DNA of 64,000 nt from Paenibacillus sp. CC-CFT747 (GCA_030323305.1 CP106741.1:3154001-3218000); one strand, 5' to 3'; shown: positions 48,365 through 57,910, counted from the stretch's first letter. Made by a program: numbers and translations. The notes: a model not told the origin generated them from the letters alone.

Positions 48365-48398
48365 AGAAAGCCCTGAGTCGAGTCGCTCAGGGCTTTCT
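48365..48398. terminator. Bidirectional terminator
   Basis: Perfect 13-bp stem AGAAAGCCCTGAG with its complement, between convergent genes. Confidence 0.85.
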
Positions 48399-48441
48399 GT
48401 ATATCCGTTAAAGAAAGCTTAACGGGAATCGGTTAACGGAA

Positions 48442-48687
48442 TTAGAATACCTGCATGACCTCTTGAACGCCTTCCACTTCTTCCAGAAGAGCGCGTTCGA
48501 TCCCGGCCTTCAAGGTGATGGTCGAGCTTGGGCAGCTTCCGCAGGCACCCATCAGCTTCAGTTTCACAATTCCGTCCTCCACGTCAACCAGCTCTACGTC
48601 GCCGCCGTCGCGCTGCAGAAACGGGCGAAGCTTATCGAGAACCTCCAGCACTTCATCGTACATGGTATCTTGTGCGTTTTCGCTCAT
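48442..48687 (-). CDS. NifU C-terminal domain Fe-S protein (YutI)
   Basis: An 81-residue NifU-like scaffold: [20 protein letters not shown] and [20 protein letters not shown] with the CxxC that holds a 4Fe-4S cluster. Such proteins carry clusters to apoproteins. ATG 48687 has AAAGGAG 8 bases upstream. It is divergent from YuzB, as part of a group that matches the B. subtilis yutI-yuzB-yutJ neighbourhood. Confidence 0.93.
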   Translation of the reverse strand: MSENAQDTMYDEVLEVLDKLRPFLQRDGGDVELVDVEDGIVKLKLMGACGSCPSSTITLKAGIERALLEEVEGVQEVMQVF

Positions 48688-48754
48688 TTGCTCCAACTCC
48701 TTTCTTACTTTATTATAGTACAATAAAGACAAAATGAAAATAGGTGAACCCGTC

Positions 48755-49012
48755 ATGAGACCCATCATTGAATTCTGCACCAATAATATGCATCACGGCA
48801 CCGATCGGCTCATGAAGAAGCTGGAGCAGAACCCGGACTATGATGTCCTGGAATACGGCTGCCTGGGCAACTGCGGGCAATGCTACGCCGAACCCTATGC
48901 GCTCGTAAACGGCGAAGTGGTCGCAGCTGCGACGGTGGATGAGCTGGAGAAGGAGATCGGCCGCAAGCTTAAGGAGCTCGAAGAGCTGGACAAGCTGTTC
49001 GACAACCTGTAA
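48755..49012 (+). CDS. YuzB family protein (DUF1450)
   Basis: An 85-residue protein with [20 protein letters not shown] and [20 protein letters not shown], the Cys pattern of the YuzB/DUF1450 family with a thioredoxin-like ferredoxin fold. Function unknown, probably redox or Fe-S related. ATG 48755 has AGGTGA upstream. It shares a short divergent region with the YutI gene and converges with YutJ. Confidence 0.9.
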   Translation: MRPIIEFCTNNMHHGTDRLMKKLEQNPDYDVLEYGCLGNCGQCYAEPYALVNGEVVAAATVDELEKEIGRKLKELEELDKLFDNL

Positions 49013-49070
49013 GCCGGGCGGGTCGTCTCCAACCCCCGGTCAAACCGCTTTTCGTCCCGCGTCCGGTCGG

Positions 49071-50135
49071 TTAACCGAAGTGACGCTTCGACATCCAGAG
49101 AACCCCGCTCTTGAGAGCCCGGGGGACTTTGCCGAGCATAACCGTCTTCTTGCCCATGAGGCCGAAGCCGGATTTCTTTCCGAGCGAACCGAGTACGCCC
49201 TTCAGCTTGATGGTGCCAAGGTGCGGCGTTTCGTCCTTCCACAGGGCGCGAAGCACTTCCACGACCTGTTTGCCCTGGGCCTCTGCGGCCTGGGCGCTCG
49301 GGGAGAAGGTTAGGCTCGCGCAGTCGCCTACTACGTACACCTCAGGATGGAGCGGCACTTGGTGGTACTCGTTCAGCAGCACGCGGCCTGTCGTGTCCTT
49401 CGGCACGTCGAGCTTCTGCACGACCGGGCTCGGCTGGATGCCGGCGGTCCAGATCGTCTCATCCGTGTAGATGAGCTCGTTCTGGTTGTGCAGAATGCCC
49501 GGCTCTACCCGGGACAGCGATACGTGGGACATCATTTCCACGTCGTGCTTAATGAACCATTCCCTAACGAACACCTGCAGCTTCTCCGGAAAAGAGGAAA
49601 GGATGCTGGCCCCGCGGTCCAGGATACGGATATTGAGATCCGGCCGGCTTTCGCGAAGCTCGGCGGCCATCTCCACACCGCTCAGTCCTCCCCCGACAAT
49701 CGTCACCTGTCCGTACGGCATAACGTCATTTACCCGGGTGTACGTCATCCGGGTTTGCGACAGCGTCTGAATGCCATGCGCGAATTCCTGCGCTCCGGGA
49801 ATGCCGTGGAACTTGTCCACGCAGCCCAAGGCGACGACCAGCCAGTCATAGCTGATCGGGTCCTGACCCTGCAAATAAACCAGCTTCTTGTTCAAATCCA
49901 CCTCGGATACTTCCCCGTAGGTTTTCGTAATGCGCGGATCCGTCGGGAATTCGACCCGGATATCCACATCCGATACCGTTCCCGAGGCGAGTGCGTAATA
50001 TTCCGTTTTTAATCCCTGGTAAGGCATACGATCGATCAGGGTGACCTCAATGTCGCTCGGCCACTCCTTCTCCAGCAGCTCATTAACGATGGTCAAGCCG
50101 CCGTATCCTCCACCCAATACAACCAAATTCCTCAT
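49071..50135 (-). CDS. NAD(P)/FAD-dependent oxidoreductase, type II NADH dehydrogenase-like (YutJ)
   Basis: A 354-residue flavoprotein. FAD-binding GGGYGGLT is at the N-terminus, the second dinucleotide fold is VTIVGGGLSGVEMAAEL, and VYVVGDCASLTFSPSAQAAE binds FAD. The C-terminal part is shorter than in classic NDH-2. It may pass electrons from NADH to menaquinone or another acceptor. AGAGAGGGG precedes the ATG. Confidence 0.9.
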   Translation of the reverse strand: MRNLVVLGGGYGGLTIVNELLEKEWPSDIEVTLIDRMPYQGLKTEYYALASGTVSDVDIRVEFPTDPRITKTYGEVSEVDLNKKLVYLQGQDPISYDWLVVALGCVDKFHGIPGAQEFAHGIQTLSQTRMTYTRVNDVMPYGQVTIVGGGLSGVEMAAELRESRPDLNIRILDRGASILSSFPEKLQVFVREWFIKHDVEMMSHVSLSRVEPGILHNQNELIYTDETIWTAGIQPSPVVQKLDVPKDTTGRVLLNEYHQVPLHPEVYVVGDCASLTFSPSAQAAEAQGKQVVEVLRALWKDETPHLGTIKLKGVLGSLGKKSGFGLMGKKTVMLGKVPRALKSGVLWMSKRHFG

Positions 50136-50240
50136 GAATGAAACCCCTCTCTACATTATGATTCAGACGTCGTTTCTAAGGGGTGTATTCCCGAAAGGCT
50201 CGAATTACAAATAATATACCCATTATTGTCGTTCGCCAAG

Positions 50241-51353
50241 CTATTCGTACACCTTGATTTCGTTATAAAAGGTATCCCGTTCGACCGGAATCCGTCCGGC
50301 TCCCTTGATCAGCCACACCAGCTCTTCCTTGGTCAGCCCTTCGGGAGACAAAGCTCCGGCCGCATGGCTGATCTTCTCCTTGACGATAGTGCCGTGGGCG
50401 TCCGAGGCGCCGAAGGAAAGGGCGATCTGCGTCAGCTGGGTACCCAAATTAATGAAGTACGCCTTAATATGCTGGATGTTGTCCACCATAAGGCGGGAGA
50501 TGGCAATCGTCTTCAGATCGTCGAAGGCTGCCACCCGGCGCTTGATCCCGGCGTTCACGCTCGCCGGCTGCACCGCATTCGGGATGAAGACCAGGAAGCC
50601 TCCGGTTTCGTCCTGCAGCTCGCGGAGACGGATCATATGGATAAGCCGTTCCTCCAGCGTCTCGATGGACCCGTACAGCATCGTGGCATGCGTCTTCATG
50701 CCGAGGCCATGGGCCGTCCGCTGGACCTCGAGCCATTGGTCGGAGGTAGCCTTGCCTACGCCCATCTTCTCCCGGTACCGTTCGGTAAGGATCTCGGCGC
50801 CGCCCCCAGTAAGCGTACCAAGCCCGGCATCCAGAAGCGTCTGCAGCACGTCCTTGTAGCTCAGGCCGCTGATGCGCGAGAAGAACTCGATCTCCGCGGC
50901 GGTGTGGGCTTTAATCGTGACGTGCGGGTAGCGCTCCTTCAAAGCTTTTACATACCCTACATAATAATCAAAGGGAACATGAGGGTTATGCCCGCCGGTG
51001 ATGTGGAATTCCCTCATCCCTTCCTGCTGGTGCTTGTCGATGAATTCGAACATCTGCTCGGGCGTCAGGGTATAAGCCCCTTCCTCTCCCTCGTCCCTGC
51101 GGAAATGGCAGAACGCGCAATGGGCTTCGCAAACGTTGGTAAAATACAGGCTCATGTTCTCGATAAAATAAACCTTCTTGCCGTTCAGCCGCTGGTTCGC
51201 CTTGTCGGCCATTTGACCAATGGACAATAAATCGTCAGATTGATAAAGAAAAAGCCCGTCCTCTAACGTGAGCCGTTCACCGTGCTCCACCTTGGTGGCA
51301 ATCTCCTGCATTCGTTTATCGGGTGTAGGTATAACAATTCCCACTCCATTCAC
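50241..51353 (-). CDS. mqnE: Aminodeoxyfutalosine synthase (radical SAM)
   Basis: A 370-residue radical SAM enzyme of the MqnE/MqnC/CofH group. The cluster motif is CEAHCAFC; HITGGHNPHVPFDYYVGYVK and LDAGLGTLTGGGAEI are typical of MqnE. It joins SAM to 3-enolpyruvylbenzoate, forming aminodeoxyfutalosine in the futalosine route to menaquinone. The start is a GTG; a second GTG 9 bases later is possible. MqnC is a close relative, but TGGH and the length favour MqnE. Confidence 0.9.
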   Translation of the reverse strand: MNGVGIVIPTPDKRMQEIATKVEHGERLTLEDGLFLYQSDDLLSIGQMADKANQRLNGKKVYFIENMSLYFTNVCEAHCAFCHFRRDEGEEGAYTLTPEQMFEFIDKHQQEGMREFHITGGHNPHVPFDYYVGYVKALKERYPHVTIKAHTAAEIEFFSRISGLSYKDVLQTLLDAGLGTLTGGGAEILTERYREKMGVGKATSDQWLEVQRTAHGLGMKTHATMLYGSIETLEERLIHMIRLRELQDETGGFLVFIPNAVQPASVNAGIKRRVAAFDDLKTIAISRLMVDNIQHIKAYFINLGTQLTQIALSFGASDAHGTIVKEKISHAAGALSPEGLTKEELVWLIKGAGRIPVERDTFYNEIKVYE

Positions 51354-51589
51354 TCCCCGCTACCTTAATAATTAACGATCCTCGCGTTAAGCATAGCCTG
51401 CTGCCTGCCGGAACGCGGCCAGTCCTGTCGTCTTCGCCGTCCATGTGAAACTTGTTGCAATCAACCCTCTTATTATAAACCTAGGCGGTGGAGGGGGCAA
51501 TACGTGTGCACTGTGGAATCATGAGGATTTCATTGACAGCTTATGGAACTTTTTGGCGGTTTTCCGTTTCCTTTTTTCTCCGGTTTTCG

Positions 51590-51595
51590 TATAAT
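51590..51595 (+). promoter_or_regulatory. -10 element before the Spo0E-like gene
   Basis: TATAAT at 51590-51595, 50 bases before ATG 51645; the -35 is poor. Confidence 0.45.
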
Positions 51596-51644
51596 GGTTG
51601 TATAAGCTCCAATGATCTTTTTTCAAAGGCAAGGTGTTAAAGCA

Positions 51645-51827
51645 ATGACGCTTCTAATGGAAAGAAACCAGAGGATTAACTCGGAGATTGAATTGGCTCG
51701 GCAGAAGATGGTCCATCTGACCAACGAGCTTGGTTTTCTTCATCCGGATGTGGTCAAGTGCAGCGAGAATCTGGACGAGCTCCTGTTGGAATTTTATCGG
51801 ATGAACCGGGTGGAGCAGCGCGTCTAA
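51645..51827 (+). CDS. Spo0E-like aspartyl-phosphate phosphatase
   Basis: A 60-residue two-helix protein with INSEIELARQKMVHLTNELG and the SxxLD signature as SENLDELLLEFYR. Spo0E-type proteins dephosphorylate Spo0A-P and delay sporulation; this one could act on Spo0A or another response regulator. AAGGTG lies 8 bases before ATG 51645, with a TATAAT box upstream. Confidence 0.88.
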   Translation: MTLLMERNQRINSEIELARQKMVHLTNELGFLHPDVVKCSENLDELLLEFYRMNRVEQRV

Positions 51828-51926
51828 CCTCCTGTGCCCTTGAGAAGCTGGGGAGAACGGAGTATACTTTTATAGAAGGAACCAACAAGGTTCCGCCATA
51901 TGGCAATTAGGATGGGAGGTCATCTC

Positions 51927-52289
51927 ATGATTAACATAACGGAATCGGCTGTCGAGCAGATCAAGAAAATGCTCGCGTCTGAAGAAGCTCCGAACCTGTT
52001 CCTCCGCGTCGGCGTGAAGGCGGGCGGCTGCAGCGGCTTCTCCTACGGCATGGGCTTCGATGACGAGCAGAAGGAGACCGACGAAGAGCTGAAGCTGAAC
52101 GGCTTGAAGGTAGTGGTGGACGAGGAGAGCAAGAAATATTTGAACGGTGTCGAGATCGACTTCAAGAACGAAGGCATGAGCGGAGGGTTCACGATTCACA
52201 ATCCTAACGCCATCGCCACCTGCGGCTGCGGAAGCTCCTTCCGGACGAAGCCGGAGGAAGAACAGCTGGCGGAGAAATGCGACGATTAA
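51927..52289 (+). CDS. HesB/IscA-type Fe-S cluster insertion protein (YutM/ErpA)
   Basis: A 120-residue A-type carrier. The three conserved Cys are in AGGCSGFSYGM and TCGCGSSFRT. It receives Fe-S clusters and passes them to target enzymes. GGGAGG lies 8 bases before ATG 51927; the upstream ATG 51900 is not needed. Its homolog in B. subtilis, yutM, is also near yumC, yutJ and yutI. Confidence 0.93.
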   Translation: MINITESAVEQIKKMLASEEAPNLFLRVGVKAGGCSGFSYGMGFDDEQKETDEELKLNGLKVVVDEESKKYLNGVEIDFKNEGMSGGFTIHNPNAIATCGCGSSFRTKPEEEQLAEKCDD

Positions 52290-52637
52290 GAGCTTAAGCG
52301 CGCCCTGGCGCGGGAACGAACCTTCCGGACTGTACGCAGGTACAGAACGGAAGGTTTTTTGTATAAGCGGGGGCCAAGCGGAACGGTGGATAAGACCACG
52401 GGGGAACTACGACGTCCACCGCTTCGTGACGATTCTTCACCGCTTTGGGCTGTTTGACGAGAAGGGACAGGCAGGCTGACCCGCTCCTGGCCTGCCGACC
52501 AAACCTGCCACCCGGACCGTACGCAACCCGTGTTCACAGGGGAGCTTTAGCCGCGGCTGCCTGGTTTTCCTGCTTGCTGATGGACCAAGATCCGGGTATA
52601 ATGACGCAAAACTCGAAGGGAGAGAGCGGCCATTTCC
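52290..52637 (+). other. Intergenic region
   Basis: Contains the terminator at 52319-52360; the other ~280 bases show no convincing gene or structured RNA. A -10-like TATAAT (52597-52602) precedes the methyltransferase. Confidence 0.5.
52319..52360 (+). terminator. Terminator after the IscA-type gene
   Basis: AACCTTCCG / CGGAAGGTT outer stem with a TGTAC...GTACA inner stem, then TTTTTT. Confidence 0.88.
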
Positions 52638-53251
52638 TTGTATAAAGAACCGTTGAGAGAAGCCTACAACCGAATGGCACGGGAACGGGACCGGTCGGAG
52701 CTGCAGGACTGGAAGATTAACGAACGCAGCCGCTTTTTAAGCAAACTGCAGGAGGAGAAACGGGGCAGGCTGCTGGAGATCGGGGCGGGCACCGGCCGGG
52801 ACAGCCTGTTTTTCCAGGAAGCCGGTCTTCAGGTTACCGCGGCGGACCTGTCGGAGGAGATGGCGGCCCTCTGCCGGGAGAAGGGGCTGGACGCCCGTAT
52901 TATGGATTTCTACCGGCTCGACTTTGCGAAGGCAACCTTCGACGCCGTCTATGCCCTAAACTGCCTGCTGCACGTTCCCAAAAAGATCTGCCGGACGTTC
53001 TGGCGGAAATCCGCCGGATTATCGTCCCGGGAGGGCTGTTCTTCATGGGGGTGTACGGCGGGGTGGATTCGGATGGGGTTTGGGAGAAGGATACGTACGA
53101 GCCCAAACGATACTTCTCCATGTACCCGGATGACGAACTGGCAGCAGTCGTGGAGAAGGTATTCGAGGTGGAAGAATTCCGCACGGTGCATCTTGGCGAG
53201 GGAACCCCGCATTTCCAATCCTTGATTTTGCGGCGGAGCCGGAACGAATAA
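52638..53251 (+). CDS. Class I SAM-dependent methyltransferase; frame break near 52980-52984
   Basis: About 204 residues. Motif I is LLEIGAGTGRDSLFFQEAG, with VTAADLSEEMAALC next. After the A5 run 52980-52984 the frame shifts; one added A gives VPKKDLPDVLAEIRRIIVPG and GLFFMGVYGG. Start is TTG 52638 with GGGAGAG somewhat far upstream, so it is not certain. Substrate unknown. A terminator follows, shared with the convergent YkvA-like gene. Confidence 0.85.
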
Positions 53252-53262
53252 TAAGGAAATGA

Positions 53263-53293
53263 AAACAGCTCCCGGATCAGCCGGGAGCTGTTT
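53263..53293. terminator. Bidirectional terminator
   Basis: AAACAGCTCCCGG with its complement, loop ATCAG, between convergent genes. Confidence 0.85.
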
Positions 53294-53310
53294 GATTTAG
53301 ATGGGTACAT

Positions 53311-53706
53311 TTAATACCGATGCTTTTCCCCGTCCGCCCATTCCTGGGCTTTCTGCCGGTGCTCGTCGGTTACGCGGGAGGCCAGTGTCTTGAGGGTGGC
53401 CGCCAGAATCGCCGCATCATCGGTCCATCCGGCAATAAGCAGGAAGTCAGGAATGACATCGATGGGAAGGATGAAGTAAGCCAGGCCACCGAACGCGACG
53501 GCTTTCGCCCACTTCGGCGTTTTGGGATCGGTCGCCGCATAGAACATGGCCACCGCATCAAGCATAAATGGGATTTTGGAGGCGCTCTTCTTCATCTTGG
53601 CCCAGAAATTGGCGTTTACATACTCCTCATCCGTTTGATGCTCATACCGGGTAAGCTGATGATCCACCCGGACTGGCTCCGCCGGTAATAACGGTTCTTT
53701 GGACAT
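53311..53706 (-). CDS. YkvA family protein (DUF1232)
   Basis: A 131-residue protein with the DUF1232 core WAKAVAFGGLAYFILPIDVI and PDFLLIAGWTDDAAILAATL, two likely membrane-associated helices. Function unknown. ATG 53706 is preferred (AAGGAA nine bases before) over the in-frame GTG 53715. Confidence 0.88.
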   Translation of the reverse strand: MSKEPLLPAEPVRVDHQLTRYEHQTDEEYVNANFWAKMKKSASKIPFMLDAVAMFYAATDPKTPKWAKAVAFGGLAYFILPIDVIPDFLLIAGWTDDAAILAATLKTLASRVTDEHRQKAQEWADGEKHRY

Positions 53707-53788
53707 GATCGGCACTTCCTTTCTGTAACATGAAACCTTACTCTTTTTTAAACGTCCTACTTAAAGTAGAAACACGACAACCCATCGA

Positions 53789-54490
53789 TTGGAGGCGGAA
53801 GCGATTGGAAAACGAAAACCGGGGGCGGAAGAGCCTGTCTGCAGATGGCTGATCGTATCGGCGGTCATGACGCTGTGCGCTTACTGTTTAATCCTGTACC
53901 GGGTAGAGACCTCCGGAAGCCGGTTCTATGCCTTTCTCACGTGGAACCTCTTTCTTGCCTGGGTGCCTTTCCTCTTCGCCATAGGGCTTCGGCATGTCCG
54001 GTTGTCCTGGAAGGGGGCGGCCAGCAGGGGCCTGACGATTCCACTTGCTCTTCTATGGCTTCTGTTCTATCCCAACGCCTCTTATGTGATCACGGATTTC
54101 ATTCATTTCTCCTATTGGAAGGACGGCACCTCCGCCTGGTTCGACCTACTTCTTCTTACGCTTTGCGCGTGGAATGGTCTCATGCTGGGACATTTTTCCC
54201 TCTATCTTCTTCAAAATCTGGTCCGCCGGGCGAAGGGAGCGGTTACCAGCTGGGGATTCGCCGTCCTGGGTCTGCTGCTGGGTGGAATCGGGGTGTACGT
54301 GGGCCGGTTCCTTCGCTGGAACAGCTGGGATGCGCTGCTCGATCCCGGGAAGCTCTTGGACGACCTGAGCCGGATCGGAACGAATGACCCCGTTTTCTTC
54401 GTTTCCCTGTTCACGCTGGTTACGGGAACGACGTATGCCGTTACATACGTGCTTATCGGGAAACCCTCCACTCCTCGATCATCCGGTTAA
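53789..54490 (+). CDS. DUF1361 membrane protein; start uncertain
   Basis: About 230 residues with six to seven helices, including WNLFLAWVPFLFAIGLRHVR and LLFYPNASYVITDFIHFSYW, which fit DUF1361. The open frame begins at TTG 53789 without a ribosome site. GGAGG at 53791-53795 would suit TTG 53805, which is out of frame by one base; adding one G to the G5 run 53821-53825 makes it continuous (MENENRGAEEPV). Function unknown. It overlaps the convergent zinc-ribbon gene. Confidence 0.82.
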   Translation: MEAEAIGKRKPGAEEPVCRWLIVSAVMTLCAYCLILYRVETSGSRFYAFLTWNLFLAWVPFLFAIGLRHVRLSWKGAASRGLTIPLALLWLLFYPNASYVITDFIHFSYWKDGTSAWFDLLLLTLCAWNGLMLGHFSLYLLQNLVRRAKGAVTSWGFAVLGLLLGGIGVYVGRFLRWNSWDALLDPGKLLDDLSRIGTNDPVFFVSLFTLVTGTTYAVTYVLIGKPSTPRSSG

Positions 54491-54710
54491 AGGTTTCTCC
54501 GCAGGCGGGGCACCAGAAGACATGAACGCACCGGTGCTCGGCCAGATCCCGGAAGCCGTTCGTCATAGCGAGCTCGTCGGTCGGGCGGTAAGGGGAATAA
54601 GGACCGTAGAAATCATGGATCTTTCCCTGGTCGGCGGCGGAAGAAGAGCAGGAAGGGCAGAGCGCATCCACGGATTCAAAGCCGTTGCACACGGGGCAGG
54701 CATAAGACAA
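54453..54710 (-). CDS. Small double zinc-ribbon protein
   Basis: An 85-residue protein with three CxxC pairs: YACPVCNGFE, ALCPSCSSS and FWCPACGETFNRM. It should bind zinc. I do not recognise a named family. It overlaps the end of the DUF1361 gene by ~38 bases on the opposite strand. A GGAGGG site lies before the ATG. Confidence 0.75.
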   Translation of the reverse strand: MSYACPVCNGFESVDALCPSCSSSAADQGKIHDFYGPYSPYRPTDELAMTNGFRDLAEHRCVHVFWCPACGETFNRMIEEWRVSR

Positions 54711-54806
54711 GGGTATCCCTCCTGTCGGAATGATCTACAGGTAGGATACCCTTGGCGGATAGGAATATGTGGCAGGCTGAAGCTCATGCGGCAGCCGGAG
54801 GTCATC

Positions 54807-55808
54807 TTATATCTTCATATTGCTGCTGTGGCCGGGGGACAACTTGGCCGTCGGATCGATATAAACCTTCGCGTTGTTGATGGCGGTCGGCGCTTCCCCG
54901 AAGCCTACGGCGATCAGCTTCAGCTTGCCGGGGTAAGTCGTAATATCGCCGGCGGCGAAAATGCCGGGAATGTCCGTTTCCATCCGGGAGTCGACGACGA
55001 TGGAGCCGTTGTCGATCTCGAAGCCCCATTCGGCAATCGGGCCGAGGGAAGAGATGAACCCGAAGTTGACAATGACGGCATCCACATCATGAACGGTTTC
55101 TTCGCCCGTTTTGACGTGCTTGAGGGTGACCTGCTCAATCTTCTCGTCTCCATGCAGCGCCGTAATTTCCATAGGCGTGACGACCTTGACCTTCGAGTTC
55201 ATGAGATTCTCGACACTGTGCTCATGAGCCCGGAATTTGTCCCGGCGGTGAATCAGCGTGACCTCTTCGGCAATCGGCTCGAGCATGAGCGCCCAGTCCA
55301 CGGCGGAATCTCCGCCGCCGCTGATGAGCACCTTCTGGTTCTGGAAGGCGTTCAGGTCGTTGACGAAATAATGAAGGTTCTTCTTCTCGAAGCGGGCAGC
55401 CTCGGGAAGCTCAAGCTTTCTCGGCTCGAAAGCCCCTACACCGGCCGTAATGATGATGGCGCGGCTGTAATGCACCTTTTTATCCGTCGTGATCTCGAAG
55501 AGACGCTCTTCCTTCTTAACGACCTGGGTAACCTTCTCTTCAAGACACACCTCGACAGGGAAATGCTTCATCTGCTCGTTCAGATTATCGACAAGCTCTT
55601 GAGCGCGCACCTTCGGGAAGCCGGCTACATCATAGATGTATTTCTCCGGATATAGGGCCGAAAGCTGTCCGCCGAGCTGGGGCATGCTTTCGATGATTTT
55701 GGCGGATGCCTGGCGCATTCCCGCATAGAACGCGGCGAACATGCCGGCCGGGCCTCCCCCGATAATCAGAATATCGACAATTTCTTCTTGGTTGGTTAGT
55801 TCAGACAC
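54807..55808 (-). CDS. yumC: Ferredoxin/flavodoxin-NADP+ reductase, thioredoxin reductase-like (YumC)
   Basis: A 333-residue flavoprotein related to thioredoxin reductase but without the redox CxxC. FAD-binding [20 protein letters not shown]-binding [14 protein letters not shown] and [20 protein letters not shown] are clear. It reduces ferredoxin or flavodoxin with NADPH. GTG 55808 is chosen: GGAGG is 10 bases upstream and upstream ATGs lack a site. It is divergent from yumB, as near the same genes in B. subtilis. Confidence 0.94.
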   Translation of the reverse strand: MSELTNQEEIVDILIIGGGPAGMFAAFYAGMRQASAKIIESMPQLGGQLSALYPEKYIYDVAGFPKVRAQELVDNLNEQMKHFPVEVCLEEKVTQVVKKEERLFEITTDKKVHYSRAIIITAGVGAFEPRKLELPEAARFEKKNLHYFVNDLNAFQNQKVLISGGGDSAVDWALMLEPIAEEVTLIHRRDKFRAHEHSVENLMNSKVKVVTPMEITALHGDEKIEQVTLKHVKTGEETVHDVDAVIVNFGFISSLGPIAEWGFEIDNGSIVVDSRMETDIPGIFAAGDITTYPGKLKLIAVGFGEAPTAINNAKVYIDPTAKLSPGHSSNMKI

Positions 55809-55868
55809 TTTCTTGACACCTCCGCAGCTAGTTCCAATCCTACCCATTATATACAAACGATAAACCAA

Positions 55869-56340
55869 AAAGAAACCCTAGGGGTATAAAACTCTCTGAT
55901 GGCTTGTCCAGGGATGTCTTATTCGCTTCCAGCGGTAGCCAGGCGGCTTTACCAGGTCCATCTGCGACCATTCGGAGTTATCCGGGGATAAGGGGCCTTT
56001 AGCGTCTATTCCTCTTAAATGGAAGTAAAAGGCTGTTTTCCGGTGAACGTTCCGGCCCTGTCCCGGCCACCTGTAACAAATAGGGAAAACCGGGCAATTT
56101 AGCGCTTGCTATTTCCAGGGGTAACGTTTATTATTTCATATGATTAATGAAAATAGGGGAGTAGTCTGCCTACTTTCTCCTGTACGGCGGAACGGATCCG
56201 CATAATCCGGAGCCTGCCGTTCGAGTGCCGTTCCGGATCAGCCGATAGGCGTAAACCATAAAAATCAATGGCGATTTGAAGCTAACGGCCAACGGGTAAA
56301 TAGAGATATATCATACATTATGCGATGGAAGGGATACGAG
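55869..56340. other. Long divergent intergenic region
   Basis: 472 bases between yumC and yumB without a gene. An A+T-rich block at 56120-56158 (TTTATTATTTCATATGATTA) interrupts G+C-rich DNA, and inverted segments such as CGGAACGG/CCGTTCCG occur at 56188-56235. A regulatory or RNA element is possible but not identified. Confidence 0.4.
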
Positions 56341-57531
56341 ATGAGCCGAATACCTAGAATAGTCATCCTGGGAGCGGGGTACGGAGGGATAGTGACCGCC
56401 ATCCGCCTGCAGAAACAGCTGAACTATAATGAAGCGGACGTTACATTGGTCAATAAACACGATTATCATTATATAACCACCCATCTTCATATGCCTGCTG
56501 CGGGGACGGACAATCCGGAGAACGCCCGCGTGGAAATTTCCAAGCTGATCGACGAGTTCAAGGTGGATTTCGTCAAATCGACGGTGCTCCAAATCAAGCC
56601 CCAGGAGAAGAAAATCATTCTGGAGGACAGCACCCTCTCCTATGATTATCTGGTGATCGGACTGGGAGGAGAGCCTGAAACGTTCGGCATTCCGGGCCTT
56701 CTCGAGTATTCGCTCAACATTCGCAGCATCAACAGCGTTCGCTTCATCCGCGAACACATCGAATACCAGTTCGCCCGGTTCAAGAAAGAACCGACCCGCA
56801 AGGATTACCTGACCTTCGTCGTAGGCGGCGCCGGGTTTACGGGCATCGAGTTCCTGGGCGAGCTGGCCGACCGCATTCCGAGGCTGTGCCGGGAGTTCGA
56901 CGTGAATCCCGAGCTCGTTCAAATCATTAACGTGGAGGCGGCGCCTACCGCCCTGCCCGGATTCGACCCCGAGCTCGTCGACTACGCGATGGGCGTTCTC
57001 AAGGACAAGGGCGTCACGTTCAAAATCGCCACGGCCATTAAGGAATGCACGCCGGACGGCGTTATTCTGGCCACGGGCGAAGTCATCAAGGCCGCTACGG
57101 TCATCTGGACCGGCGGAATCCGCGGCAACCGCATGCTCGAGGAAGCCGGGCTCGAAACGTCACGCGGACGCGTGGTCGTGGACTCGTTCCTGCGGACGAA
57201 GGAATACGAGAACATTTATGTGATCGGGGACTGCTCGATCGTCCTGAACGACCAGGGACGCCCTTATCCGCCGACCGCCCAGATCGCGATGCAGCAGGCC
57301 GACGTTTGCGCGCACAACCTGATTGCCGCCATCCGCAACTCCTCCCCGAGGGAGTTCAAGTTCTCCAACAAGGGAACCGTCGCCTCCCTCGGCAGGGGAG
57401 AGGCCATCGGCATCGTCGGCAAGTACAAGATCAAAGGCTATTCCGCGGCGATGATGAAGAAGCTGATCGATATGCGGTATCTGTACATTATCGGCGGAAT
57501 TCCGCTCGTGCTTAAGAAGGGCCGTTTCTAG
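56341..57531 (+). CDS. yumB: Type II NADH dehydrogenase (NAD(P)/FAD oxidoreductase, YumB)
   Basis: A 396-residue NDH-2-like flavoprotein. N-terminal FAD site RIVILGAGYGGIVTA, NAD site TFVVGGAGFTGIEFLGELAD and IYVIGDCSIVLND are clear, and the C-terminal helices (AAMMKKLIDMRYLYIIGGIP) would bind the membrane. It oxidises NADH and reduces menaquinone without pumping protons. ATG 56341 has GGAAGGG ~10 bases upstream. Confidence 0.92.
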   Translation: MSRIPRIVILGAGYGGIVTAIRLQKQLNYNEADVTLVNKHDYHYITTHLHMPAAGTDNPENARVEISKLIDEFKVDFVKSTVLQIKPQEKKIILEDSTLSYDYLVIGLGGEPETFGIPGLLEYSLNIRSINSVRFIREHIEYQFARFKKEPTRKDYLTFVVGGAGFTGIEFLGELADRIPRLCREFDVNPELVQIINVEAAPTALPGFDPELVDYAMGVLKDKGVTFKIATAIKECTPDGVILATGEVIKAATVIWTGGIRGNRMLEEAGLETSRGRVVVDSFLRTKEYENIYVIGDCSIVLNDQGRPYPPTAQIAMQQADVCAHNLIAAIRNSSPREFKFSNKGTVASLGRGEAIGIVGKYKIKGYSAAMMKKLIDMRYLYIIGGIPLVLKKGRF

Positions 57532-57564
57532 AGATTTCGGATGGCTCAGTTGAAAGGATAAGCG

Positions 57565-57819
57565 ATGAGACACTGCAGCGTGCAAGTAAGAGGATTGCTG
57601 ACCCGGGATGAGCTGGACCGGTATAATGCTCTGATGGATGTAGGTCATTTTCTGGAAAGCCAGAACCGGTACGATCTTGTCTATACCGTGCAGAAGGAAA
57701 TCGATACCTTAATCCTCCCCGCCATTGAAAGGCTGAAGGACAAGAGCCGTCAGAGGGACAAGGCGGATGAAGCTTACCTGGCCGGCTTGAACCGGCAGGA
57801 AGAGGATGAGGAAGAGTGA
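57565..57819 (+). CDS. Unknown 84-residue protein
   Basis: A small charged helical protein (VRGLLTRDELDRYNALMDVG) with a Lys/Arg and Glu-rich tail ending EEDEEE. GAAAGGAT precedes the ATG, and the gene is 33 bases after yumB with a terminator right after it, so it is likely cotranscribed with yumB. Family unknown. Confidence 0.72.
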   Translation: MRHCSVQVRGLLTRDELDRYNALMDVGHFLESQNRYDLVYTVQKEIDTLILPAIERLKDKSRQRDKADEAYLAGLNRQEEDEEE

Positions 57820-57824
57820 TAAGC

Positions 57825-57859
57825 GGACTGCCTGACACAGCTCAGGCGGTCCCTTTATT
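57825..57859 (+). terminator. Terminator of the yumB unit
   Basis: GGACTGCCTGA / TCAGGCGGTCC stem, loop CACAGC, then CTTTATTTT. Confidence 0.88.
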
Positions 57860-57910
57860 TTGATCCGGGAAAGGCAAGACTTATAGAAGCGAAGGAAAGG
57901 AGGGGCCGCC

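Noticed and set aside
52445..52645. Small frames upstream of the methyltransferase
   Set aside because: No ribosome site and no protein-like composition; probably promoter region.
55975..56000. GGGGATAAGGGG as a repeat end
   Set aside because: Only the ATAAGG core matches and no inverted partner follows.
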